Shown: positions 57,636 through 64,000 of the stretch, piece by piece
How positions within the stretch are numbered: position 1 is the first letter of the stretch
Layout: each line of letters opens with the position of its first letter
NCBI GenBank assembly: GCA_963826035.1
Contig: CAWGVZ010000010.1
Coordinates: 620,001 to 684,000 of the forward strand
DNA length: 64,000 nt
Direction of reading: 5' to 3'
From: Actinophytocola sp963826035
GTDB taxonomy: Bacteria; Actinomycetota; Actinomycetes; Mycobacteriales; Pseudonocardiaceae
The notes under the pieces: generated by a model
Database searches by the model: none
What the model saw: the letters and a program-made list of their open reading frames with translations, nothing else
What the model was told of the DNA's origin: nothing
Program-made: the position numbers and the translations under genes

Positions 57636-60632
57636 TCAGTCGCGCGGCTTCTCGCGCAGCTCGTAGGTCTCGATGATGTCGTCGACCTTGAGATCACCGT
57701 ACGAACCGAGCGTCAGACCACACTCGAAGCCCTCGCGGACCTCGACGGCGTCGTCCTTGAAGCGGCGCAGCGAGCTGATCGGCAGACCCTCCTGGACCAC
57801 GACACCGTCGCGGAGCAGCCGGCCCTTGGCGTTGCGCCGGATCTCGCCGGACAGCACCATGCAACCCGCGATCGTGCCGACCTTGGAGGACTTGAACACG
57901 TTGCGCACCTCGGCGCGGCCGAGCTCGACCTCTTCGTAGACCGGCTTGAGCATGCCCTTGAGGGCCTGCTCGATCTCGTCGATCGCCTGGTAGATGACCG
58001 AGTAGTAGCGAACGTCGATGCCTTCGCGGTTCGCCTGCTCGGTGACCTTGCCCTCGGCGCGGACGTTGAACCCGAGGATGATCGCGTCGGACGCGATCGC
58101 CAGGTCCACGTTGGCCTTGGTGACGCCACCGACACCGCGGTCGATGACCCGCAGCTCGACCTCTTCACCCACGTCGATCTTCGTGAGCGCGTCCTCGAGT
58201 GCCTCGACGGTACCCGAGTTGTCGCCCTTGATGATCAGGTTGAGCTGGCTGGTCTCCTTGAGCGCGGAGTCCAGGTCCTCCAGGCTGACCCGCTTGCGCC
58301 GCGAGGCGTTCGCCGCGTTGCGCATCCGGGCCGCCCGGCGCTCGGCGATCTGCCGTGCCGTGCGGTCCTCGTCCACCACCAGGAAGGTGTCACCCGCGCC
58401 GGGCACCGACGTGAACCCGATGACCATCACCGGACGCGACGGGGTCGCCTCGGTGATGTCGTCGTTGAACTCGTCGACCATGCGGCGCACGCGACCGTAG
58501 GCGTCGCCGGCGACGATCGAGTCGCCGACCCGCAGCGTGCCGCGCTGGACCAGCACCGTGGCGACCGGACCGCGACCGCGGTCCAAATGCGCCTCGATGG
58601 CGACGCCCTGCGCCTCCATCTCCGGGTTGGCCCGCAGGTCGAGCGCCGCGTCCGCCGTGAGCACGACCGCCTCGAGCAGACCACCGATGTTGATGTTCTG
58701 CCGCGCGGAGATGTCGACGAACATCGTGTCGCCGCCGTACTCCTCGGCCACCAGCCCGTACTCGGTGAGCTGCTGGCGCACCTTGGCCGGGTTGGCACCT
58801 TCCTTGTCGATCTTGTTGACCGCGACCACGATCGGCAGGCCTGCGGCCTGCGCGTGGTTGATGGCCTCCACCGTCTGCGGCATGACACCGTCGTCGGCGG
58901 CGACCACGATGACCGCGATGTCCGTCGAGTTGGCACCACGAGCACGCATGGCGGTGAACGCCTCGTGACCCGGGGTGTCGATGAAGGTGATGAGCCGCTC
59001 GTTGCCGTCGACATCGACCGCGACCTGGTAGGCACCGATGTGCTGGGTGATGCCACCGGCCTCGCCCTCGTGCACCGTCGTCTTGCGGATGGTGTCGAGC
59101 AGTCGCGTCTTACCGTGGTCGACGTGACCCATGACGGTCACGACCGGCGGCCGCGCCTGCAGCTCCTCCTCGCCACCGGCGTCCTCGCCGTAGCTGATCT
59201 TGAAGGAGTCGAGCAGCTCGCGGTCCTCCTCCTCGGGAGAGACCACCTGCACCTTGTAGTTCATCTCGGTGCCGAGCAGCTCGAGCACGTCGTCGGAGAC
59301 CGACTGCGTGGCCGTGACCATCTCGCCGAGGTGGAACAGCACCTGCACCAGCGAGGCCGGGTTGGCGTTGATCTTGTCGGCGAAGTCGGTCAGCGAGGCA
59401 CCGCGCGGAAGCCGGATCGCCTCGCCGTTGCCCTTGGGCAGGCGAACACCGCCGACGCTGGGCGCCTGCATGTTCTCCATGTACTCCTGGCGCTTCTGCC
59501 GCTTCGACTTGCGGCCACGCCGGGACGGCCCACCGGGCCGGCCGAACGCACCCGCGGCACCGCCGCGACCGCCTCCGGAACCGGGACGGCCACCGCCGCC
59601 ACCGCGGAAACCGCCGCCACCGGCCGGGGCACCGCCGCCGCCACCAGCGCCGCCACCGGGACCGCGGTAGCCACCGCCGCCGCCACCAGCACCGCCACCG
59701 CCGCCGGGCCGGAAACCGCCGCCGCCGCCACCGCCACCGGGACCGCCACGCGCGCCGCCACCAGGACCGCCACGTGCACCGCCACCGGGACCACCGCGGG
59801 CGCCGCCACCAGGACCGCCACCGGGTCCACCACGACCACCACCGGCCGGACGAGCCGGACGCGGGGGCATCATGCCCGGGTTGGGCCGCGGCGGCATTCC
59901 ACCCGGCGAAGGCCGGGGGCCTGCCGGTGCGTTGCCGCCACCACGCGGGCCGGGGGCCGGACGACCCTCAGCCGGACGCGCGGCACGCTCGCCACCAGGA
60001 GCGCCGCCACCAGGACGCGGAGCCGCCGGACGGGCCGGCGGAGCGCCGGCACCGACGCCGAACGGGTTGTTGCCGACCCGCGGCTGGCGCGGACCGGGCT
60101 TGGGTGACTTGGATGTCTGCGGCTTGGGCGGCACGACCTGGCCGCCCTGCTGGCCGCCTGCCTGTGCCGCCGGAGCCTGCTGCTGCGGGGCAACTCGGGG
60201 CTCCAACTTCGGGGCCGGTGCCTCGGGTGCGGCCGGAGCCGCGGGTGCCGCGGACGTCGCCGCCGCCGCTGCCGGCTCCGGCGCCTTGGGCGGTGCGGCC
60301 GGACCCGGCTTCACCTCGGGCTTGGGAACGGACTGCGCCACCGGTTCGGCGACCTCGGGCTTGCTGGGCCGTGCCCCCGGCTTGGGGCCAGGGGACGGAG
60401 CAGCCGGGGTCTGCGACTGAGGCTGGGGTTGGGGTTGGGTCTTGCGCGCGCCGCCGTCCGACTTCGAACCGGCCTTGGGGTACGCGTCGCGCAGACGGCG
60501 GGCCACCGGGGCCTCGACCGTCGACGACGCCGACTTCACGAACTCGCCCTGTTCCTTCAACTTGGCGAGAACATCTTTGCTGGTAACTCCGAGCTCCTTC
60601 GCGAGCTCGTGCACTCGGGCCTTGCCTGCCAC
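57636..60632 (-). CDS. infB: Translation initiation factor IF-2
   Basis: A 998-residue GTPase that places initiator tRNA on the ribosome. The first ~55 residues are the IF2N fold (KARVHELAKELGVTSKDVLAK). A ~450-residue Pro/Ala then Gly/Arg-rich region follows, with GGPGGGARG repeated several times. The GTPase domain has VMGHVDHGKT (Lys508), DTPGHE and NKID, then domains II-IV. The long disordered stretch is normal for actinobacteria but its Gly repeats are at the extreme end. Confidence 0.97.
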   Translation of the reverse strand: MAGKARVHELAKELGVTSKDVLAKLKEQGEFVKSASSTVEAPVARRLRDAYPKAGSKSDGGARKTQPQPQPQSQTPAAPSPGPKPGARPSKPEVAEPVAQSVPKPEVKPGPAAPPKAPEPAAAAATSAAPAAPAAPEAPAPKLEPRVAPQQQAPAAQAGGQQGGQVVPPKPQTSKSPKPGPRQPRVGNNPFGVGAGAPPARPAAPRPGGGAPGGERAARPAEGRPAPGPRGGGNAPAGPRPSPGGMPPRPNPGMMPPRPARPAGGGRGGPGGGPGGGARGGPGGGARGGPGGGARGGPGGGGGGGGFRPGGGGGAGGGGGGYRGPGGGAGGGGGAPAGGGGFRGGGGGRPGSGGGRGGAAGAFGRPGGPSRRGRKSKRQKRQEYMENMQAPSVGGVRLPKGNGEAIRLPRGASLTDFADKINANPASLVQVLFHLGEMVTATQSVSDDVLELLGTEMNYKVQVVSPEEEDRELLDSFKISYGEDAGGEEELQARPPVVTVMGHVDHGKTRLLDTIRKTTVHEGEAGGITQHIGAYQVAVDVDGNERLITFIDTPGHEAFTAMRARGANSTDIAVIVVAADDGVMPQTVEAINHAQAAGLPIVVAVNKIDKEGANPAKVRQQLTEYGLVAEEYGGDTMFVDISARQNINIGGLLEAVVLTADAALDLRANPEMEAQGVAIEAHLDRGRGPVATVLVQRGTLRVGDSIVAGDAYGRVRRMVDEFNDDITEATPSRPVMVIGFTSVPGAGDTFLVVDEDRTARQIAERRAARMRNAANASRRKRVSLEDLDSALKETSQLNLIIKGDNSGTVEALEDALTKIDVGEEVELRVIDRGVGGVTKANVDLAIASDAIILGFNVRAEGKVTEQANREGIDVRYYSVIYQAIDEIEQALKGMLKPVYEEVELGRAEVRNVFKSSKVGTIAGCMVLSGEIRRNAKGRLLRDGVVVQEGLPISSLRRFKDDAVEVREGFECGLTLGSYGDLKVDDIIETYELREKPRD

Positions 60633-60697
60633 TGCTCTCCTCGTCCGAGTGAGGCCGGCGGCATGTACCCGCGCGACCTCGTCCTATTGCCTGACGT

Positions 60698-61093
60698 TCA
60701 TGGCTTCAGCTTCACGGCTGACTCATGACGGGTCGACCTGCTTTCGTTGTCCAGCCCGGCCCGGGTGGATCCCGGTCCGGTCTCGCGGTGAACCAGCTGC
60801 TCCAGACTGCTCCGGAGATCGCCGGTGTCGAGCGGTCCATCGACGCGAAGCGCTCTTGCGAACGCACGTCGCCGCTCAGCCTTGCTCATGCAACCGAGGT
60901 CAGGGTGAATCCACGCGCCGCGGCCGGCGGCGGAACGCCGCAGATCGAGCGCGAGGCCCCCATCCACGATCACGACCCGGAGCAACTCACCGGCCACCGC
61001 TCTGTCCCGGCAGCCCACGCAAGTACGCACCGGGCTGGTGCCCGTTGGTGGTGCCGACGCAGGCTGGTTCGCCGGTCCATGACGATGAACCAC
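60698..61093 (-). CDS. ylxR: YlxR (DUF448) RNA-binding/regulatory protein
   Basis: A 131-residue protein whose core VRTCVGCRDRA and GRGAWIHPDLGCMSKAERRRAF (shown in part) is diagnostic of YlxR, a nucleic-acid-binding partner of the nusA operon. The GTG at 61093 gives an N-terminal extension (VVHRHGPANQP) before the core; a weak Shine-Dalgarno makes the start uncertain. It is 22 bp after nusA. Confidence 0.88.
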   Translation of the reverse strand: MVHRHGPANQPASAPPTGTSPVRTCVGCRDRAVAGELLRVVIVDGGLALDLRRSAAGRGAWIHPDLGCMSKAERRRAFARALRVDGPLDTGDLRSSLEQLVHRETGPGSTRAGLDNESRSTRHESAVKLKP

Positions 61094-61115
61094 TGCTGAG
61101 TCTATCCCGTCCGCC

Positions 61116-62168
61116 TCAGTCGGCCGAACCCGATGCCGGTGCGACCGGGTTGTGATCTTGACGACCTGCCGGAACACCGTCGTCCGGACCCACCGGGGCC
61201 GCGTCGCTGCGGATGTCGATCCGCCAGCCGGTGAGGCGTGCCGCCAGCCGGGCGTTCTGCCCTTCCTTGCCGATGGCGAGGGAGAGCTGGAAGTCCGGCA
61301 CGATGACTCGAGCGGTCTTCGCGCGTTCGTCGACCACCTGCACCGAGATGACCTTGGCGGGCGAGAGCGCGTTGCCCACGAACGTGGCCGGGTCGTCCGA
61401 GTGGTCGATGATGTCGATCTTCTCGCCGAGCAGCTCGCTCATCACGTTGCGCACCCGCGAGCCCATCGGCCCGATGCACGCGCCCTTGGCGTTGACGCCC
61501 TGGACGGTGGTCCGAACCGCGATCTTGGACCGGTGCCCGGCCTCCCGCGCGACCGCCGGGATCTCGACCGTGCCGTCGGCGATCTCGGGAACCTCCAACG
61601 CGAACAGGCGCCGCACCAGATTCGGGTGCGTACGACTCAACGTGATCTGGGGCCCGCGTGTTCCCCGGCTGACGCCCAGCACGTAGCACTTGATCCGGGT
61701 GCCGTGCTCGTAGCGCTCGCCCGGCACCTGCTCGACCGCCGGCAGCACGCCCTCGGTCTCGCCGACCTGGACGACCACCATGCCGCGCGAGTTGGCGCGC
61801 GCGTCGCGCTGCACCACGCCGGCGATGATCTCGCCCTCCTTGGCGGAGAACTCGCCGAAGGTCCGCTCGTTCTCGGCGTCCCGCAACCGCTGCAGGATGA
61901 CCTGGCGCGCGGTGGTGGCGGCGATGCGGCCGAAACCCTCGGGAGTGTCGTCCCACTCCTGCGCCGGTTCGCCGTCCGCGCCCAGCTCGAACGCGATCAC
62001 CCGGACCAGACCCGTACGCCGATCGATGTCGATCTTGGCGTGCGACTGGTGCCCCTCGGTGTGCTTGTACGCGGTGAGCAGCGCGGTCTCGATCGCCTCG
62101 ATCACCGTGTCGAAGGGGATGTCCTTGTCCCGCTCGATCGCTCGCAATGCGGCGATGTCGACATTCAC
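61116..62168 (-). CDS. nusA: Transcription termination/antitermination factor NusA
   Basis: A 350-residue RNA polymerase-associated factor: N-terminal domain (IAALRAIERDKDIPFDTVIE), S1 domain (ANSRGMVVVQVGETEGVLP), KH1 (GACIGPMGSRVRNV) and KH2 (LSLAIGKEGQNARLAARLTGW). It lacks the acidic C-terminal repeats of E. coli, as usual here. I use the GTG at 62168, whose GTGA overlaps the rimP stop; this gives VNVDIAALRAIE, matching mycobacterial NusA starts. Confidence 0.96.
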   Translation of the reverse strand: MNVDIAALRAIERDKDIPFDTVIEAIETALLTAYKHTEGHQSHAKIDIDRRTGLVRVIAFELGADGEPAQEWDDTPEGFGRIAATTARQVILQRLRDAENERTFGEFSAKEGEIIAGVVQRDARANSRGMVVVQVGETEGVLPAVEQVPGERYEHGTRIKCYVLGVSRGTRGPQITLSRTHPNLVRRLFALEVPEIADGTVEIPAVAREAGHRSKIAVRTTVQGVNAKGACIGPMGSRVRNVMSELLGEKIDIIDHSDDPATFVGNALSPAKVISVQVVDERAKTARVIVPDFQLSLAIGKEGQNARLAARLTGWRIDIRSDAAPVGPDDGVPAGRQDHNPVAPASGSAD

Positions 62169-62701
62169 CTCGACCACTCCTCTTGCTGTCCCTGCTCCAG
62201 CATGGCGATCTCGGCCGCCGGCGCTTCCTTGAACTCGATCTCGATGACCGCGTGGTCGATCTGCTCGTAGGCGAGCTTGGTCAGCTCACCGTCGACGAGC
62301 AGTTGTACCGCGCCACCGGGGTACGGGTCGGCGACCCCCACGCGGGCGAGGAACTTGTCCTCGCCGCGCTTGATCGCGACCTTGCGCAGCCACGCCCGCC
62401 GCCAGTGCCGGGGCTTGGTGAACGGGCGGTCCAGCCCGGGTGAGGTGACCTCGAGGGTGTACGGGCCGCCGAACGCGGCGTTGTCGGCCTCCAGCTCGTC
62501 GAGCGCGGCCGAAACCACCCGGCTCACCTCGGCGATCTCGTCAAGCCCGATGCCCTGACCCTCGGTGTCGGTCATCGAGTCGACCACCACCTTGACCAAC
62601 TGGCGCCGGCCGGCCTGCTGGACCTGGAGGGTCTCCAACTCGAAACCTGCTTTGCCCACCGCCGCCGCGACTACCGGCTCCAGCGTCTCACTGGTGCCCA
62701 T
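62165..62701 (-). CDS. rimP: Ribosome maturation factor RimP
   Basis: A 178-residue 30S assembly factor. GFELETLQVQQAGRRQLVKV, GIGLDEIAEVSRVVSAALDE and YTLEVTSPGLDRPF are typical. ATG at 62701; the frame is open far upstream but that part is non-homologous. It heads rimP-nusA-ylxR-infB and overlaps nusA by 4 bp. Confidence 0.95.
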   Translation of the reverse strand: MGTSETLEPVVAAAVGKAGFELETLQVQQAGRRQLVKVVVDSMTDTEGQGIGLDEIAEVSRVVSAALDELEADNAAFGGPYTLEVTSPGLDRPFTKPRHWRRAWLRKVAIKRGEDKFLARVGVADPYPGGAVQLLVDGELTKLAYEQIDHAVIEIEFKEAPAAEIAMLEQGQQEEWSR

Positions 62702-62871
62702 GGTGCGTTGTCGCTGACCTGGCACGTGCGCGCTCCCTGCTGTGTCGTTAATGCGGCCTTGTTTCACCGACCGTGGTTGCCAAGCGTATCTCGTCCCCGG
62801 CAACGCGCTGGCCGCGAGCAGGCACGGTGCGTCCGACCGTGTGTTTTCCGCGAATGGCAGGATGACTAGCT

Positions 62872-63327
62872 GTGATGGTTTCGCGCCGTGAGGTGCTGCG
62901 ACTCGGGGCGGTGGCCGCCTTGTCCCTCCCGGTGGTGGCCGCGTGCGCCACCCCTGAGGAGCCCCCGCCGCCCGACCCACTGGCCGCGCTCGCGGCGTCG
63001 GCGCGCGCGGACGCGGCGACCGCGACGGCCGTCGCGTCGAGCCACCCGGCCCTCGCGACCGCGGCCTCGGAGATCGCGAACGCCCGGACCGAGCACGCGA
63101 CGGCGTTGCAGGCGGAGGTCGACCGGGAACGGCCGCCCGCCTCGTCGTCCGCGCCCCCGCCGCCCGACCCGGCGCCGGCCGCCGATCCGGTGAACGCGTT
63201 GAGCACGGCGCTGACGGCCGCCGAGCAGGAGGCCGCGGCACTCGTCGAGTCGCTGCCGCGGTACCGCGCGGGGCTCGTCGGTTCGGTCGCCGCCGGGTGC
63301 GCGGCGCTGCGGGAGGTGTTGGCATGA
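62872..63327 (+). CDS. Ala-rich exported lipoprotein (Rv2843-position)
   Basis: A 151-residue protein with MVSRREVLRLG and the lipobox VVAAC (Cys25), combining a Tat-like RR with lipid anchoring. The mature part is Ala/Pro-rich and mostly helical (ALAASARADAATATAVASS), with no recognised catalytic motif. A GTG at 62872 or ATG at 62875 starts it. It overlaps the ferritin-like gene by 4 bp, suggesting a joint role at the membrane. Divergent from rimP. Confidence 0.78.
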   Translation: MMVSRREVLRLGAVAALSLPVVAACATPEEPPPPDPLAALAASARADAATATAVASSHPALATAASEIANARTEHATALQAEVDRERPPASSSAPPPPDPAPAADPVNALSTALTAAEQEAAALVESLPRYRAGLVGSVAAGCAALREVLA

Positions 63328-63770
63328 CCGCGCCGCTACCAGAGGATTCGGCCGCGGCCGTGCAGGACGCGCTGGGCGCCGAGCACGCCGCCATGTGGGC
63401 CTACGGCCTGGTCACGGCGTTCATGTCGGACGAGCTGGACGAGGCCGTGCGGACGGCGACGTCGATGCACCGGGCCCGGCGGGACGTGACCGAGGTGCTC
63501 CTGGCCGACGGCGGCCAGACCCCGCGCCCGGCCGAACCGGCGTACGTGCCGCCCGCCGCGGTCACCGATCAGGCGGGCGCCGTCGCCGTGCTCGTGGTGG
63601 CCGAGTCGGACGCCACCGTGGCGTGGCGCGCGGTGCTGGACCGCACGGACGACGCCGCGCTGCGCAAGACGGCGCTCGAGGCGCTGACCGGGTCGGCCGT
63701 GCAGGCGGCGAAATGGCGCCGTGTCATCGGCAGCGCGCCGACGACTCCGTCGCTGCCCGGCAAGCCCTGA
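63324..63770 (+). CDS. Ferritin-like DUF4439 protein
   Basis: A 148-residue four-helix protein of the ferritin-like DUF4439 family (Rv2844 type). Carboxylate/histidine positions EHAAMWAYGLVTAF and MHRARRD fit a ferritin-like bundle, though the second metal-ligand pair is not obvious, so iron binding is unproven. ATG at 63324 overlaps the TGA of the lipoprotein gene. It ends 4 bases from the convergent partial gene. Confidence 0.8.
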   Translation: MTAPLPEDSAAAVQDALGAEHAAMWAYGLVTAFMSDELDEAVRTATSMHRARRDVTEVLLADGGQTPRPAEPAYVPPAAVTDQAGAVAVLVVAESDATVAWRAVLDRTDDAALRKTALEALTGSAVQAAKWRRVIGSAPTTPSLPGKP

Positions 63771-63774
63771 CGGG

Positions 63775-63999
63775 TCAGCCGGCCGTCCTGGTGATCTCGT
63801 CGCCCAGGCGCAGGCCGTCCTCGCACAGGGTGTCGAGCGTCGACTCCTCGTCGCGCTCGGTGACGTCCGGCGCGAAGTCCGACTCCACGATCACCACCTC
63901 GTTGCCGACCTGGGTGGACTTGTAGCCGCCGCCGTTGAGCTTGTCCAGCCCCTCGATCCGGACGATGCGCTCGTTCAGCAGGTCCTTGACGTTGCCCGT
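63775..63999 (-). CDS. Unidentified protein, C-terminal fragment
   Basis: The last 74 codons of a gene entering from the right edge. The end reads NVKDLLNERIVRIEGLDKLN, then GNEVVIVESDFAPDVTERDE and DTLCEDGLRLGDEITRTAG. Codon use and GC3 are like the neighbours, so it is a real coding end. No family recognised from this fragment. In mycobacteria proS follows here, but this end does not look like ProS. Confidence 0.7.
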   Translation of the reverse strand, partial: TGNVKDLLNERIVRIEGLDKLNGGGYKSTQVGNEVVIVESDFAPDVTERDEESTLDTLCEDGLRLGDEITRTAG

Positions 64000-64000
64000 G

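Overview
The window is high-GC, densely packed actinobacterial chromosome. Gene content and order point to the order Pseudonocardiales (a Saccharothrix/Lentzea/Actinokineospora-like genus; inference, no rRNA or complete marker is available to fix it). The supporting signs are an actinobacterial IF-2 with a long Pro/Gly N-terminus, a mycothiol-dependent-isomerase-like protein (TIGR03085 type), a DinB2-type polymerase, and two blocks whose order matches Mycobacterium tuberculosis: cinA-pgsA-(argA)-ftsK-rnj-dapA-thyX (Rv2745c to Rv2754c) and dinF-transporter-DHH-rbfA-infB-ylxR-nusA-rimP-ferritin-like (Rv2832c to Rv2844).

Layout. 1-2.7 kb: cinA (partial), pgsA, rimO and divergent argA. 2.8-5.8 kb: secreted phospholipase A2, two paralogous DUF5684 membrane proteins, secreted lipase. 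5.8-9.4 kb: ftsK and a plsC-like acyltransferase. 9.5-11.5 kb: GNAT, Lrp regulator and divergent EamA exporter. 11.7-20.5 kb: rnj-dapA, two near-duplicate Ser/Thr kinases around a TIGR03085 protein, a DinB2-like polymerase, an ACT protein and thyX. 20.5-27.4 kb: an RHH/HicB-like regulator with a DUF4097 protein, a YcaQ-like protein with an EamA exporter, a third kinase, a GNAT and a small membrane protein. 28-30.5 kb: a broken sugar acetyltransferase and an unusual operon of a MauE/DoxX membrane protein, a Tat-exported protein and a 15-cysteine double-psi-barrel-like protein behind a structured leader. 30.5-37.8 kb: dapB, an M16 protease, pnp, rpsO, RNA ligase-like, XRE and ribF. 37.8-45.7 kb: TetR/serine hydrolase, amidohydrolase, truB, MFS, MATE/DinF and CGNR regulator. 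46.2-53.3 kb: an amino-sugar type cluster (GH109, SIS isomerase, ABC ATPase, two permeases, binding protein) behind a DasR/NagR-like operator. 53.3-64 kb: DHH phosphoesterase, esterase/MarR/VOC module, then rbfA, DUF503, infB, ylxR, nusA, rimP, a lipoprotein, a ferritin-like protein and one partial gene.

The most unusual content is non-coding. (1) Eight gene 3'-end regions carry arrays of short units repeated with an exact 21- or 22-bp period. Most are built as two opposed arms around a centre, and each site has its own homogenised unit sequence, usually starting GCGAG. (2) A separate ~160-nt inverted-repeat element occurs twice (16006-16170 and 42203-42364) with a conserved loop (GTACCGGGTTGTACTT) and conserved flanks, while its stems differ but stay paired. 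A 57-nt short form lies at 35526-35582. All three start at or next to a stop codon. (3) The Cys-rich/Tat/MauE operon looks like a small dedicated export-and-disulfide system that I cannot match to a described pathway.

No rRNA, tRNA, CRISPR array, insertion sequence or prophage was recognised.
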